DNA from: Defluviicoccus sp.
GTDB lineage: Bacteria; Pseudomonadota; Alphaproteobacteria; MPNO01
Reading direction: 5' to 3'
Length of the DNA stretch: 64,000 nucleotides
Assembly (NCBI GenBank): GCA_028820505.1
Contig: JAPPIT010000043.1
Coordinates: 1-64,000 of the forward strand
The notes beneath the pieces were generated by a model, which saw only the letters and a list, made by a program, of their open reading frames with translations, was not told the DNA's origin and searched no databases. A program made the translations under genes and the position numbers. The first letter of the stretch is position 1. Each line of letters begins with the position of its first letter. Positions 34,293 to 44,640 of this stretch are shown here, piece after piece.

Positions 34293-35063
34293 ATGGCGCG
34301 CGCGTTCGCCCACGAGTGGATATTGTTCCGGCTGGCGTGCCAGATGCTGACCCGGTTTCCGGCGGCGCGCGGGATCGATTACGCTCCCGCGCTCGATGCC
34401 GCGGCCGTTCGGTACTATCCCGCCGCCGGAATTCTGGTGGGTCTGGCCGGCGGCGCGGTATTCGCCGCGGCCTTCAGCCCGTTCGGCCCTTCGCCGGCGG
34501 CGGTTCTGGCGATCGCGGCCTCCGTCCTCCTCACCGGTGCAATGCACGAGGACGGCCTCGCGGATACCGCGGACGGCATCGGGGGAGGACAATCGGCAGA
34601 ACGTGCGCTCGAAATCATGCGCGACAGCCGCATCGGCGTATACGGCGTGCTCGCCCTCGTCCTCGTCATCGTCGCCAAGGCGTTCGCCCTGGCAACGCTT
34701 TCGCCATGGCTGGGACTGGCGGTCCTCGTCGCCGCGCACGGGCTCAGCCGGTGGAGCGTCGTTCTCGTCATCGCGACCGCGCGCTACGTCCGCCCATCCG
34801 GTACGGCCAGCCCGGTCGCGGGCGCGGTCTCCCCCGTCTCCCACGTGATCGCGGCGGTCACGGCCGTCGCATGCCTGCTCCTCGCGGGATACGCGGCATC
34901 GCCTCAGGCGGCCGCCGGGCTCCTCGTCGGGCTCGCCTGCGGGCATGTCGCGGTCCGTGCCGCCTATCAGGCGAAGCTGAAAGGCTACACGGGCGATTGC
35001 CTGGGAGCGACTCAGCAGGTGAGCGAGCTGGGCGCCTATCTCGGCCTGCTGGCCTGCCTCTAA
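34293..35063 (+). CDS. cobS: Adenosylcobinamide-GDP ribazoletransferase
   Basis: A 256-residue inner-membrane protein with about six hydrophobic segments and the conserved MHEDGLADTADGIGGG near residue 87, a Mg-binding Asp-rich motif. RALEIMRDSRIGVYG follows. It joins alpha-ribazole (phosphate) to GDP-cobinamide, the last assembly step (also called CobV). It overlaps the stop of cobC on the opposite strand by 4 bp. It is the downstream partner of cobT in one transcript. Confidence 0.93.
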   Translation: MARAFAHEWILFRLACQMLTRFPAARGIDYAPALDAAAVRYYPAAGILVGLAGGAVFAAAFSPFGPSPAAVLAIAASVLLTGAMHEDGLADTADGIGGGQSAERALEIMRDSRIGVYGVLALVLVIVAKAFALATLSPWLGLAVLVAAHGLSRWSVVLVIATARYVRPSGTASPVAGAVSPVSHVIAAVTAVACLLLAGYAASPQAAAGLLVGLACGHVAVRAAYQAKLKGYTGDCLGATQQVSELGAYLGLLACL

Positions 35064-36058
35064 CCCGAGGTGGCGGCGGCAAGGGCGGCTTCGAGCCGCT
35101 GCCACGCGGGTCCATCCGGCGGTATGCCGAATCTCAGCCAATCGGACCGTCCGGGAAAATCGCGCACCAGAATACCCGCGCGGCCCAGCGCCGCGGCGAT
35201 GGCCGGCGCGTTATCGTGCCTGACCAGGCGGAACAGCGAGGTTCCTCCGACCGCCTCCAGCCCGTGCGAGGAAAGGAGCGAATCGAGCCGTTCGCCCGTC
35301 CGCGCCAGCCGGTCCGCCGTCTCTTGCCGCCAGGCCTCGTCTCCGAGCGCCTTGACGGCGGCATGGATCGCAATTCCGGAAACCGGCCACGGCCCCAGCG
35401 CCTTTTCGACCCGCGTGGCAATCTCCGGTTCCGCGATCAGGAAACCGAGTCGCAGCCCGGCCAGCCCATAGGCCTTTCCGAACGAGCGCAGGACGATCAA
35501 GCCCTGCCGCGGTAGCGCGGGCACGACGCTTCGATTCGCCTCGGAAAATTCGGCGAAGGCCTCGTCGACGATCAGGCACCCCCCCGCACGCGCCCTGCGG
35601 GCCTGCAATTCCAGCACCTGCCCGGGGTCCAGCCCGCGGCCGTCGGGGTTGTTGGGATTGCAAAGGATTGCGACATCGCCCTCCTCCAGCACTTCGGTGC
35701 CGGCCCCTTCGACGACATTGGCGCCGGCGGCGTCCCAGGCGGGGGCGAACTCGCCGTAGGTCGGCGAATGGATGGCGACGCGCCGGGCCGGAAAGAGCCG
35801 GGGCAGAGAGGAAATCAGGATCTGGGTGCCGGGCGCGACGGCGACCAGTTCCGCATCGCGCGCGCCGTAGGCCGCCGCCGCGGCTTTCTTGAGCGCCCGG
35901 ATGTGTACCGCTTCGGGCAGCCGCGTATACGCTGTCTCCGGGATCGGCGGCACGGGATAGGGAAACGGGTTGATGCCCGTCGACAGATCGACAAGCGGCT
36001 CGGGCGCGTCGGGGTATCTTTGCCGGAGGAAGGAAAGCTCGCCGCCGTGGTGGATCAT
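35060..36058 (-). CDS. cobC: Threonine-phosphate decarboxylase-like aminotransferase
   Basis: A 332-residue PLP-dependent class I/II enzyme. It has DLSTGINPFPYP near the start (a CobC/CobD signature), PTYGEFAPAW, CNPNNPDGR and the PLP-lysine region RSFGKAYGLAGLRLG. CobC-type proteins supply or attach the (R)-1-amino-2-propanol O-2-phosphate side chain of cobinamide. The start MIHHGGEL is chosen because upstream extension runs into cobD on the other strand. Its first bases overlap or abut the divergent cobD start. Confidence 0.9.
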   Translation of the reverse strand: MIHHGGELSFLRQRYPDAPEPLVDLSTGINPFPYPVPPIPETAYTRLPEAVHIRALKKAAAAAYGARDAELVAVAPGTQILISSLPRLFPARRVAIHSPTYGEFAPAWDAAGANVVEGAGTEVLEEGDVAILCNPNNPDGRGLDPGQVLELQARRARAGGCLIVDEAFAEFSEANRSVVPALPRQGLIVLRSFGKAYGLAGLRLGFLIAEPEIATRVEKALGPWPVSGIAIHAAVKALGDEAWRQETADRLARTGERLDSLLSSHGLEAVGGTSLFRLVRHDNAPAIAAALGRAGILVRDFPGRSDWLRFGIPPDGPAWQRLEAALAAATSG

Positions 36059-36073
36059 GCGCCGGTGCCGATC

Positions 36074-37072
36074 GTGACATTCGCGGTGTGGTTCGAGACC
36101 GACCTGCTCATCCTCGTCGCCGCTCTCGCGCTCGAAGCGGCCTTCGGATATCCCAAGCCGCTCTTCGCCCGCCTCGCCCATCCCGTGGTCTGGATCGGCA
36201 ACCTCCTGGACCGGATGGAACGCCGCTGGAACGGGCAGACCTTGCCCGAACGCCGCCGCCGCCTCAACGGTACTTGGTGCGTTCTCCTCCTCCTGATCCT
36301 CTCGGCCACCGCCGGCGCCGCCCTCCAGGCTGCCGCCCTCTCGTTCGTGTCCTGGTGGCTCGCGGGGCTGGCGCTCGCCGTCCTCGCATCGTCCCTGTTC
36401 GCGCAGCGCAGCCTTCACGAGCACGTCGCGGCGGTACGGGACGGTCTGGCGGCGGGCGGGCCGGTCGAGGGCAGGGTCCAGCTGCGCCATATCGTCGGCC
36501 GCGACACCGGGACCCTGGACGAAGCCGGCGTGGCCCGTGCCGCGATCGAGAGCCTCGCCGAGAATTTTTCCGATGGCGTCGTCGCGCCCGCCGTCTGGTG
36601 CGCCGTCCTGGGACTGCCGGGCGCAGCCGTATACAAGGCGATCAACACGGCGGACAGCATGATCGGTCACGACAACGCGCGTTTTCGGCATTTCGGCCGG
36701 TTCGCCGCGCGCCTAGACGATGTCGTCAACCTGCCGGCATCGCGGCTCAGCGCCCTCTGGATCGTTCTCGCGTCCATCGCGACACGCGATGCTTCTCCCC
36801 TCGGCGCGCTGCACGCCGTCAGGCGGGACGCTTCCCGTCACCGCTCGCCCAACGCCGGATGGCCGGAAGCCGCGATGGCGGGCGCGCTGGGACTGGGCCT
36901 GGGCGGACCGCGGCAGTATCCGGATGCCTTCGTCGACGACGCATGGATGGGCGGGGGGCGGGCGGAAGCGACGCCGGAAGACATCGGGCGCGCCCTCCGC
37001 CTCTACCGCCGCGCCTGCGCAATCCAGATCGCGGCGGCCGCGCTCCTGTTTCTCTCTATCGTGCGAGGCTGA
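36074..37072 (+). CDS. cobD: Adenosylcobinamide-phosphate synthase (CbiB)
   Basis: A membrane enzyme of about 332 residues with an N-terminal hydrophobic stretch, [20 protein letters not shown], and the family's [33 protein letters not shown] and [12 protein letters not shown]. It condenses cobyrate with the aminopropanol (phosphate) arm. The exact start is uncertain: GTG codons at 36047, 36050, 36065 and 36074 are in frame, some inside the divergent cobC start. The 3' end overlaps cobQ by 17 bp on the other strand. Confidence 0.9.
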   Translation: MTFAVWFETDLLILVAALALEAAFGYPKPLFARLAHPVVWIGNLLDRMERRWNGQTLPERRRRLNGTWCVLLLLILSATAGAALQAAALSFVSWWLAGLALAVLASSLFAQRSLHEHVAAVRDGLAAGGPVEGRVQLRHIVGRDTGTLDEAGVARAAIESLAENFSDGVVAPAVWCAVLGLPGAAVYKAINTADSMIGHDNARFRHFGRFAARLDDVVNLPASRLSALWIVLASIATRDASPLGALHAVRRDASRHRSPNAGWPEAAMAGALGLGLGGPRQYPDAFVDDAWMGGGRAEATPEDIGRALRLYRRACAIQIAAAALLFLSIVRG

Positions 37073-38534
37073 TCAGGCGGTCGATATCGAGATGCGTCTC
37101 CAGATGGTCGGCCAGCTCATCGAGCGTCCGGTCGACCAGCCCGTCGTGATCGCCGATACCGGCTTCTACCCCGAACGCGCGCAACCATTCCGCGCGATAC
37201 CGGTCGCTCGCGAAGATCCCGTGCACGTAGCTGCCGGCGACCCGGCCGTCGATGGATTGGGCGCCGTCCGTCCGGCCGTCCGCGAGGCGGTGAAGCGGCC
37301 TCTCCGCGTCGGGCCCCGACGTTCTTCCCATGTGAATCTCATAACCCGAAAACCCGACGCCGCCGCGCACGGTCTCGCCCGCGACTTCCCGGACCGTCTT
37401 CGGATCGGCCAATACGGTGTCGACCTCGAGGAATCCCAGACCTGCAACCGTTCCGGGCGGACCCTCGAGGCCTTGCGGGTCCGAAATCGTCCGCCCCAGC
37501 ATCTGGAAGCCGCCGCAAACGCCGAGAACGCGTCCGCCGCGACGCCGGTGCGCAAGGATGTCGATGTCCCACCCCTCCTCCCGCAACGCCGTCAGATCCG
37601 CGACGGTCGCCTTGCTGCCGGGAAGGATGACGAGATCGGCGTCCGCCGGCAGAGGCATGCCGCGCTCGATCATGGTCAGATCGACCGACGGTTCGGCGCT
37701 CAGCGGGTCGAGGTCGTCGAAATTCGCGATCCTGGGGAGATGGGGCACGGCGATCCGCGCACGCCGGTCGCGCCTGCCCGGGGGTGGCCCCTGGGGACGT
37801 CTTTCGGACAAATCGTAAGCGTCCTCCGCCGGAAGCAGTCTCACGCGGTCGAAGAAGGGCACCAGGCCCAGCGCCGGCCACCCGGTCCGCGCGGCAATGT
37901 CCGCCATTCCGTCTTCGAACAGGGCCGGGTCGCCCCGCATCTTGTTCACCACGAAGCCGACGACCAGCGCCGAGTCCGAGGGCGCAACGACCGCCCTGGT
38001 TCCGACCAGCGCGGCAATCACCCCGCCCCGGTCGATGTCCCCGATCAGTACCACGGGAATATCGGCGGCGGCGGCGAAACCCATATTCGCGATATCCGCT
38101 TTCCGCAGGTTGGTTTCCGATGCGCTGCCGGCACCTTCGACGACTACGAAATCCGCTGTCTCGCTCACTCTCCCGAAACTCTCCAGCACCCGCGGCATCA
38201 ACCCGCGCTTGGCGTCCTGAAACTCGCGCGCGCGGGCGGCCCCCTCGACCCGTCCCTGGACGACGATCTGCGCGCCGACATCGGAGCTGGGCTTCAGCAG
38301 GACCGGGTTCATGTGCACGCTGGGCGCAACCCGCGCCGCACGCGCCTGGAGCGCCTGCGCCCGGCCGATTTCGCCGCCATCGGCCGCGACCGCGGCGTTG
38401 TTCGACATGTTCTGGGGCTTGAAGGGGCAGACGGCGTGTCCGCGGTTGGCCAGCGCTCTCAGGAGCCCGGCGGCGAGGACGGACTTGCCGACATTCGAGC
38501 CCGTCCCCTGCAGCATGATCGCCTTTCCGGGCAT
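37056..38534 (-). CDS. cobQ: Cobyric acid synthase
   Basis: A 492-residue glutamine-dependent amidase. The N-terminal ATP domain begins [15 protein letters not shown] (P-loop-like), followed by [11 protein letters not shown] and [12 protein letters not shown]-terminal glutaminase domain has [11 protein letters not shown] near residue 345, with the catalytic Cys, and GSYVHGIF near the end with its His. It amidates positions b, d, e and g of adenosylcobyrinate diamide. Its ATG directly abuts the stop of cobO, so cobU-cobO-cobQ form one minus-strand operon. Confidence 0.95.
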   Translation of the reverse strand: MPGKAIMLQGTGSNVGKSVLAAGLLRALANRGHAVCPFKPQNMSNNAAVAADGGEIGRAQALQARAARVAPSVHMNPVLLKPSSDVGAQIVVQGRVEGAARAREFQDAKRGLMPRVLESFGRVSETADFVVVEGAGSASETNLRKADIANMGFAAAADIPVVLIGDIDRGGVIAALVGTRAVVAPSDSALVVGFVVNKMRGDPALFEDGMADIAARTGWPALGLVPFFDRVRLLPAEDAYDLSERRPQGPPPGRRDRRARIAVPHLPRIANFDDLDPLSAEPSVDLTMIERGMPLPADADLVILPGSKATVADLTALREEGWDIDILAHRRRGGRVLGVCGGFQMLGRTISDPQGLEGPPGTVAGLGFLEVDTVLADPKTVREVAGETVRGGVGFSGYEIHMGRTSGPDAERPLHRLADGRTDGAQSIDGRVAGSYVHGIFASDRYRAEWLRAFGVEAGIGDHDGLVDRTLDELADHLETHLDIDRLISLAR

Positions 38535-39148
38535 CAGTATTCGATGCCCTCCTGGGTTTTCACGCCCGCCTTGAAGTGGTGCTTGACGAGGGTCATCTCG
38601 GTGACCAGATCGGCCGCCTCCACCAGCGGCGCCTTGGCGTTCCGGCCTGTGACCACGACGTGAAGGTCTTTCGGCCTGGCATCCAGCCGGGTGAGGACCT
38701 CGTCGAGCGAGAGATAGTCGTAGCGCAGCGCGATGTTGAGCTCGTCCAAGACGACGAGACCGAAATCCGGGTTCGCCATCATCGCGACGGCCGTGTCCCA
38801 GGCCTTCCTGCACGCCGCGATGTCGCGTTCCTTGTCCTGGGTTTCCCAAGTGAATCCCTCGCCGAGCGCGTGCCACTCGACCATGTCCGGCGCCATCGAT
38901 TCGAGTGCGATCTTCTCCCCGGTCGACCAGGCGCCCTTGATGAACTGCACCACGCCCACCTTGCGGCCGCGGCCGATCATCCTGAGGGCGAGCCCGAACG
39001 CGGCCGTCGACTTGCCCTTGCCGGTGCCGGTGTGAACCATCAGAAGGCCCTTCTCGATGGTCTTCGAGGCGACCTCGGCATCCTGAACGGCCTTTCGATG
39101 GGCCATTTTCGTCTTGTGGCGCGCGGTTTCGTCTTTCCTCTCGGTCAT
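38534..39148 (-). CDS. cobO: Cob(I)yrinic acid a,c-diamide adenosyltransferase
   Basis: A 204-residue BtuR/CobO-type enzyme that adds the upper adenosyl ligand. The Walker [17 protein letters not shown] starts near residue 37, followed by [21 protein letters not shown] and [11 protein letters not shown]. The ATG at 39148 overlaps the upstream cobU stop by 4 bp. The stop and the cobQ start share bases. Confidence 0.95.
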   Translation of the reverse strand: MTERKDETARHKTKMAHRKAVQDAEVASKTIEKGLLMVHTGTGKGKSTAAFGLALRMIGRGRKVGVVQFIKGAWSTGEKIALESMAPDMVEWHALGEGFTWETQDKERDIAACRKAWDTAVAMMANPDFGLVVLDELNIALRYDYLSLDEVLTRLDARPKDLHVVVTGRNAKAPLVEAADLVTEMTLVKHHFKAGVKTQEGIEY

Positions 39149-39666
39149 CCTGTTCCTTTGACGATCGTGGGGATCCCGGCCACCATGAAGTGCACATGTT
39201 CCGCGTGCGCGGCAACCTCGGCATGAAGGCTCCCGGCCGCGTCCCGGAAATCGCGCGCCAGCGCGTTCTCCGGAACGATCCCCGAGCCGACCTCGCTGGA
39301 AACCAGCACGGTCGGACCGTGCCGCCTCCCGAGCGCCGCCAGCAAACCGTTTACGGCCTCGTCCACCCGGTGGCCGTTCAGCATCAGATTGCTCAGCCAC
39401 AGCGTCAGGCAGTCGACCAGCACGGGCGTTCCGCCCGCACATTCATCGATGGCGGATGCCAGCGCCAGCGGCGCCTCCACGGTGTGCCAGCCGCTCCCCC
39501 GGCGGGCCTTGTGCGCGGCGATGCGCCGGCGCATTTCCTCGTCCAGGGGTTCGGCCGTCGCGATGTATCGCCAGGGCGGCGGGCGGGCCTCGACGAGGGA
39601 TTCGGCGTGCCGGCTCTTGCCCGAGCGGGCGCCTCCCAGGACCAGATAGAGCTTATCGACCGGCAT
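39145..39666 (-). CDS. cobU: Adenosylcobinamide kinase/guanylyltransferase
   Basis: A 173-residue bifunctional enzyme (CobP in aerobic nomenclature). It has [12 protein letters not shown] (P-loop) near the start, an [14 protein letters not shown] region, [10 protein letters not shown], and [13 protein letters not shown] with the conserved Asp. [11 protein letters not shown] follows and marks the family. It phosphorylates and guanylates adenosylcobinamide. The start at 39666 ([12 protein letters not shown]) is preferred over an upstream ATG at 39714, because homology begins here. It is first in the cobU-cobO-cobQ operon. Confidence 0.94.
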   Translation of the reverse strand: MPVDKLYLVLGGARSGKSRHAESLVEARPPPWRYIATAEPLDEEMRRRIAAHKARRGSGWHTVEAPLALASAIDECAGGTPVLVDCLTLWLSNLMLNGHRVDEAVNGLLAALGRRHGPTVLVSSEVGSGIVPENALARDFRDAAGSLHAEVAAHAEHVHFMVAGIPTIVKGTG

Positions 39667-39781
39667 TCGGTTCCCTGCGGATGCATGGACCGCCGCAGCG
39701 GCGCCTTGTAACATGGCGCCGAGGAGAATGCAGGGGTTTCGGCCCTAAGCCGCGACTGTCCTCGCCGCCGCGGGAAAGATC

Positions 39782-40231
39782 TTGGTCGACCCAGAAAACC
39801 GCACGAACGGAGAGTCCGAACCGCGCGACCGGCGGCCGGTTCTGCATATCTGCATGACCTGCCGCCCTGCCGGCGCGGCGCCGGACGCGCCGAACGACCC
39901 TGCCGCGGGATCGGAATTCCACGATGCGATACAGCGACGCCTGAGCGCCCGACGACTGGAATCGTCGATCCGGGTCAACCCGATAAACTGCATGGCGAAT
40001 TGCGAGCAGGGTTGCAGCGCCGCTCTCTCCTCCCCCGGAAAATGGTCCTATATCGCGGGGTTCCTCCGCGCCGAACTGGCCGACGACGTGATCGATTACG
40101 CGCTGGTCTACGGCGCTTCCCGGACGGGCGTCGTCATGCCGTCGAAGCGCGCGCCCTCGCTGCGCGACGCGGTCGTCGCCCGCGTGCCCGCCCATCCCGA
40201 CGATCTCCTGGAACAGCGAGACGGCGCATGA
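39782..40231 (+). CDS. DUF1636 metal-binding protein of cobalamin clusters
   Basis: A 149-residue protein. From residue 20 it shows VLHICMTCR, then PINCMANCEQGCSAAL and GKWSYIAGFL: four cysteines in a thioredoxin-like ferredoxin pattern that defines DUF1636. Members are regularly found beside cobW and cobN. A TTG start at 39782 is assigned after a weak ribosome-binding site. The stop overlaps cobW by 4 bp, so it heads the long cobW-cobN-cobG operon. It may carry a [2Fe-2S] cluster or bind a metal. The function is unknown. Confidence 0.75.
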   Translation: MVDPENRTNGESEPRDRRPVLHICMTCRPAGAAPDAPNDPAAGSEFHDAIQRRLSARRLESSIRVNPINCMANCEQGCSAALSSPGKWSYIAGFLRAELADDVIDYALVYGASRTGVVMPSKRAPSLRDAVVARVPAHPDDLLEQRDGA

Positions 40232-41265
40232 GTTTTTCTGCCGAAAAGATACCGGCGACGATCATCACCGGCTTCCTCGGCGCCGGAAAGACCACGATGG
40301 TCCGCCATCTCCTGAACAATGCGAACGGCAGGCGTCTCGCCGTCATCGTTAACGAGTTCGGCTCCGAAGGCGTCGACGGCGACACGCTCAGGAACTGCGG
40401 CATCGAGGACTGTCCGGAAGAGAACATCGTCGAGCTCGCCAACGGGTGCCTGTGCTGCACCGTAGCCGACGACTTCGTGCCCACCATGCGGACGCTGATC
40501 GACCGCGACGAGCCGCCGGACCATATCGTCATCGAAACCTCCGGCCTCGCGCTGCCGAAGCCGCTGATCAAGGCCTTCGAATGGCCGGAAATCCGCTCCC
40601 GCATGACGGTCGACGGCGTCATCGCCGTGATCGACGGGCCGGCCGTCGCGGAGGGCCGGTTCGCGGACGATCTCGACGCGGTGAACGCCATGCGGGAGGA
40701 GGACCCGTCGATCGACCACGACAACCCGTTGCAGGAGCTGTACGAAGACCAGCTGATGGCCGCGGACATCGTGGTGCTCAACAAGACCGACCTCCTGGAG
40801 GCGGATCGGCTGCCGGAGCTGCGCGACGAGATCGCCGCCTCCGCGGGACGGTCGCTGAGGATGATCGCGGCGAAGGGCGGGGCGGTGGACCCGGCGATCC
40901 TGCTCGGGCTGGGCGCCGCGGCGGAAGACGATCTCGAGGCCCGCCCGTCGCATCACGACGGCGAGGACGACCACGAACACGACGATTTCGAGTCCTTCGA
41001 CATCGCGCTTGGCGAGATCGCATCGCCCGCGGCCTTTGCCGAACGCCTGGTCCGCGTCGCGGACGAGCACGACATCCTCCGCGTCAAGGGGTTCGCCGCG
41101 GTTTCGGGCAAGCCGATGCGCCTTGCGATCCAGGGCGTGGGACGTCGCATCGATCGTCATTTCGACCGCCCGTGGGCGGCGGGCGAGAGGCGCGAGACCC
41201 GCCTGGTGGTGATCGGGCAGACCGGTCTCGACCGCGCGGCCATCACGGAGGCGCTTGCGTCCTGA
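40228..41265 (+). CDS. cobW: CobW, COG0523-family GTPase metallochaperone
   Basis: A 345-residue G3E GTPase. The P-loop GFLGAGKTTM is near residue 15. NGCLCCTV holds the Cys metal-binding motif (Cys74, Cys76, Cys77), and VVLNKTDLLE supplies NKxD. An insertion near residues 235-255 is rich in His and Asp (HHDGEDDHEHDD), a plausible extra metal site. A C-terminal CobW domain follows. It is thought to deliver cobalt for CobN-dependent insertion. It starts within the stop of the DUF1636 gene and is 3 bp from cobN. Confidence 0.95.
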   Translation: MSFSAEKIPATIITGFLGAGKTTMVRHLLNNANGRRLAVIVNEFGSEGVDGDTLRNCGIEDCPEENIVELANGCLCCTVADDFVPTMRTLIDRDEPPDHIVIETSGLALPKPLIKAFEWPEIRSRMTVDGVIAVIDGPAVAEGRFADDLDAVNAMREEDPSIDHDNPLQELYEDQLMAADIVVLNKTDLLEADRLPELRDEIAASAGRSLRMIAAKGGAVDPAILLGLGAAAEDDLEARPSHHDGEDDHEHDDFESFDIALGEIASPAAFAERLVRVADEHDILRVKGFAAVSGKPMRLAIQGVGRRIDRHFDRPWAAGERRETRLVVIGQTGLDRAAITEALAS

Positions 41266-41268
41266 GCC

Positions 41269-44200
41269 ATGCACCTTCTGTTCCGCGAAGCGCATAGCCT
41301 CGACGAAATCGACGCCGCCGTCGATCTGGGTCAGAGCCCGGCGGACATGGTGTTCCTGTCCTTCGCGGACACCGATCTGGCCGCGGCGACCGTGGCGTGC
41401 CGCGAACGGGGCGAAACGCTCCCCTCGCTCCGGCTCGCCAATATCGGCAAGCTTCGCCATCCCCTGTCCGTGGATGTCTATGTCGACGAGGTGATCGCCC
41501 GGTCGCGCATCGTCGTGGCGCGCCTCCTGGGCGGGCTCGAATACTGGCGCTACGGCATCGAGGAGATCGCGCGGGTTTGCGCGGAGTCGGACATCCGGCT
41601 GGCCTTCGTGCCGGGGGACAGCCGGCCGGACCCACGGCTTGCCGAATTGTCGACCGTCCCCGCCGGGGATCTCGACCGCCTCGACCGCTGCTTGGCCGAA
41701 GGCGGACCGTACAATGTCGGCCTCGCGCTGGAGCACATGGCGTATTTTGCCAATCTCGGGCCGCGGCCGACCGCCTCCCTCCAGCCCGTCCCACAGTTCG
41801 GCGAGCATGCGCTGGCCGCGGACCCGGAGCCCGGCGCGGCGACCGCGGTCATCGTCTTTTACCGCGCCTATCTTCTGGCAGGCGATATCGCGCCGCTCGA
41901 AGAGCTGGCCGCGCGCCTTTCCGAGCGCGGCGTGCGGACGGTCGGCCTTTACGTGGGGAGCCTGAAGGAATCCGGGACCGCCGAGTATATCGCCCGCCGC
42001 CTGCGCGAAATCCGCCCCGACCTGGTGCTCAACGCCACGGCGTTTTCGGCGCGCCGGAACGATGGCGGATCGCCGCTCGACGCCGCCGGCGTCCCGGTGC
42101 TTCAGCTGATGCTCGCGGGATCGTCCTGCGACGCCTGGGCCGAGTCGGCCCGCGGGCTCTCGCAATCCGACCTCGCGATGCAGGTCGTCCTGCCGGAACT
42201 CGACGGCCGGCTCTCCTCGACGGCGATCTCCTTCAAGTCGGAGGACGCGCGGGAGGACCGGCTGGAATATGCCCGGACGAGCCACGCGCCCCATCCGCGG
42301 GGCGTCGATCTGGCGGCGGAGCAGGCGGCGCGCTGGATCCGGCTCGCGCGGTGTCCGCGCGGCGAACGGCGGATCGGGATGGTGTTTTCGGATTACCCGG
42401 CGGCGGGCCAGCTTGCCCACGCGATCGGCCTCGACACGATCGAGAGCGGCGTCGAGATCCTTTCCCTGTTGCGGGAAGCCGGTTACGACGCGGGGCCGGA
42501 AATCTCCTCGCTGGACCTCGTAGGCCCCCTTTGCGACGAGCCGCTGCGCCCGGTTCTGGATATCGCGGCCTATCGCCGGCTGTTCCGGACGCTGCCGGAA
42601 GCGGCCCGGGCGCGGATTACCGAGGTCTGGGGACCGCCGGAAGACGATCCCGCGGTCGAGGACGGAACGTTCTTCCTTCGCTACGGCCGTTTCGGCCGCC
42701 TCATCGCCGCGATCCAGCCGGATCGCGGCAAGGTCCTCGAGCGCAAGATCCTCTATCACGACCCCGACGTGCCGCCGCGTCATGCCTACGTCGCCTTCTA
42801 CCTGTGGCTCCGCCGCGTCGAGGAGATCGACGCGATGATCCACCTCGGCGCCCACGGGACGCTCGAATGGCTGCCGGGCAAGGCGGTCGCTGTTTCGGAG
42901 GCGTGCTTCCCGGCGGCGCTGCTGGGCGGCATCCCCGTGGCCTATCCCTTCATCGTCAACAATCCGGGCGAGGCGGCGGCCGCCAAGCGCCGGCTGGGCG
43001 CAGTCGCCATCGGGCACCTGACCCCGCCGCTGAAAGCCGCCGGATCGCACGGCGCCGCGCTGGAGCTGGAGCGGCTGATCGACGAGTACGCGGGCGCCGA
43101 CGGCCTCGACAAGCGGCGCACCGCGTTGCTCCGCGCCGATATCCTGGACCGCGCCGACGCGCTCGGCCTGCTGGAAGAATGCGGGGCGGGCCCAGGGATG
43201 TCGGAAGACGACCGGCTCGCGCGGCTCGACACCTATCTTTGCGACGTCAAGGACCTCCAGATCCGGGACGGGCTGCACGTGTTCGGCCGCATCCCGTCGG
43301 CGGGACGGCGCGCGGCGCTGCTGAACGCGCTGCTGAGAAACGCCCCGGACGGCCTCGCAGCCGATCTGGAAGCCCGGCTCGACGCCTGCGCGGCCTCGGA
43401 GCGGCGGGCGCTGGTCGATGCGCTCGACGGCAGGTTCGTCGAGCCGGGGCCCGCCGGCGCGCCGACCCGCGGCCGCGGCGACGTGCTGCCGACGGGCCGC
43501 AACATGTTCACCGTCGATCCGCGTGCGGTGCCGACCCGTTCGGCCATGGTTCTCGCAAGGCGCACCGCCGACGAGATCGTCCGTCGCCATCTTCAGGAAA
43601 AGGGCGACTGGCCAAGATCGCTGATGATCGATTTGTGGGGCAGCGCCACGATGCGCACCGGCGGCGAGGACCTCGCGCTAGCGCTGGTGCTGGCGGGCGC
43701 GGAGCCGGTATGGAGCGAAGGCTCCAGCCGCGTGACCGGCTTCGAGATCGTTCCCGTGGACCGGCTGGGCCGCCCCCGCGTGGACGTGACGCTCCGCATT
43801 TCCGGCCTGTTCCGCGACGCCTTCGAGGCGCAGATCGCGATGTTCGACGCGGTTGTCCGGACGATCGGCAGGCGCCAGGAACCGGACGATCTCAACCCGC
43901 TCGCGGGACTCGCGGGGAACCTCGGCGACGAGGCCTTTCGCCGGGCGACGACCCGAATTTACGGCGCCGCCCCGGGATCGTACGGGGCGGGCGTTTCCGC
44001 CCTGATCGAGGCCGGCGCGTGGTCGGCGCGGGACGATCTCGGCAACAGCTACCTGGCGGCATCGGCCAACGCCTACGGGAAGGGGTTGGACGGCCGCGCG
44101 GATCCGGAAGGCTTCTCCCTTCGCGTGCAGGGCGTTGACGCGCTCGTCCATGCCCAGGACCATCGCGAGGTCGACCTGCTGGATTCGACCGATTTCGCCG

Positions 44201-44640
44201 CGCATGAGGGGGGATTCGTGGCGGCGGCGAACAGGCTGGGCAACGAACCGGAGGTGTATCACGTCGATACCGCCCGGCCGGAGCAACCGCGGGCACGCAC
44301 GCTCACCGAGGAAATCGCCCGGATCGTCCGCGGCCGTGCGTCCAACCCGGCCTGGATCGCCGGCATGATGCGCCACGGCTATCGCGGCGGGGCCGAGATC
44401 GCGCGCTCTGTCGAGGGGGTGTTCGCTTTCGCGGCGACCCTGCCGGACCGGCTCGACCGCCAGTTCGACGCGATCTTCGATGCGACGCTGGGCGACGGCG
44501 AGGTCGACAGGTTCCTCAGAGAGAACAATCCGGCCGCGCGCGGCGCGATGATCGACCGGTTCAACGAAGCCCTGGACCGCGACCTGTGGCGGCCGCGCCG
44601 GAACTCGACCGCGGCCTTTCTGCGCGGGGAGTCCGGATGA
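41269..44640 (+). CDS. cobN: Cobaltochelatase large subunit CobN
   Basis: A 1123-residue protein of the magnesium/cobalt chelatase H-subunit family that inserts Co into hydrogenobyrinic acid a,c-diamide. Conserved parts include HLGAHGTLEWLPGKAVAVSE near residue 530, GGIPVAYPFIVNNPGEAAAA, and later PTGRNMFTVDP and GSATMRTGGEDLALAL. The length is slightly below the usual ~1270, without an obvious break. The partner ATPase subunits (CobS/CobT of the chelatase) are not in this window. It overlaps cobG by 4 bp. Confidence 0.95.
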   Translation: MHLLFREAHSLDEIDAAVDLGQSPADMVFLSFADTDLAAATVACRERGETLPSLRLANIGKLRHPLSVDVYVDEVIARSRIVVARLLGGLEYWRYGIEEIARVCAESDIRLAFVPGDSRPDPRLAELSTVPAGDLDRLDRCLAEGGPYNVGLALEHMAYFANLGPRPTASLQPVPQFGEHALAADPEPGAATAVIVFYRAYLLAGDIAPLEELAARLSERGVRTVGLYVGSLKESGTAEYIARRLREIRPDLVLNATAFSARRNDGGSPLDAAGVPVLQLMLAGSSCDAWAESARGLSQSDLAMQVVLPELDGRLSSTAISFKSEDAREDRLEYARTSHAPHPRGVDLAAEQAARWIRLARCPRGERRIGMVFSDYPAAGQLAHAIGLDTIESGVEILSLLREAGYDAGPEISSLDLVGPLCDEPLRPVLDIAAYRRLFRTLPEAARARITEVWGPPEDDPAVEDGTFFLRYGRFGRLIAAIQPDRGKVLERKILYHDPDVPPRHAYVAFYLWLRRVEEIDAMIHLGAHGTLEWLPGKAVAVSEACFPAALLGGIPVAYPFIVNNPGEAAAAKRRLGAVAIGHLTPPLKAAGSHGAALELERLIDEYAGADGLDKRRTALLRADILDRADALGLLEECGAGPGMSEDDRLARLDTYLCDVKDLQIRDGLHVFGRIPSAGRRAALLNALLRNAPDGLAADLEARLDACAASERRALVDALDGRFVEPGPAGAPTRGRGDVLPTGRNMFTVDPRAVPTRSAMVLARRTADEIVRRHLQEKGDWPRSLMIDLWGSATMRTGGEDLALALVLAGAEPVWSEGSSRVTGFEIVPVDRLGRPRVDVTLRISGLFRDAFEAQIAMFDAVVRTIGRRQEPDDLNPLAGLAGNLGDEAFRRATTRIYGAAPGSYGAGVSALIEAGAWSARDDLGNSYLAASANAYGKGLDGRADPEGFSLRVQGVDALVHAQDHREVDLLDSTDFAAHEGGFVAAANRLGNEPEVYHVDTARPEQPRARTLTEEIARIVRGRASNPAWIAGMMRHGYRGGAEIARSVEGVFAFAATLPDRLDRQFDAIFDATLGDGEVDRFLRENNPAARGAMIDRFNEALDRDLWRPRRNSTAAFLRGESG

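Noticed and set aside
39667-39781. Cobalamin riboswitch upstream of cobU or the DUF1636/cobW operon
   Set aside because: The gap is only about 115 bp and no B12-box sequence was seen on either strand.
40108-43590. A long minus-strand open frame opposite cobW and cobN
   Set aside because: Same cause: antisense of conserved genes in high-GC DNA.
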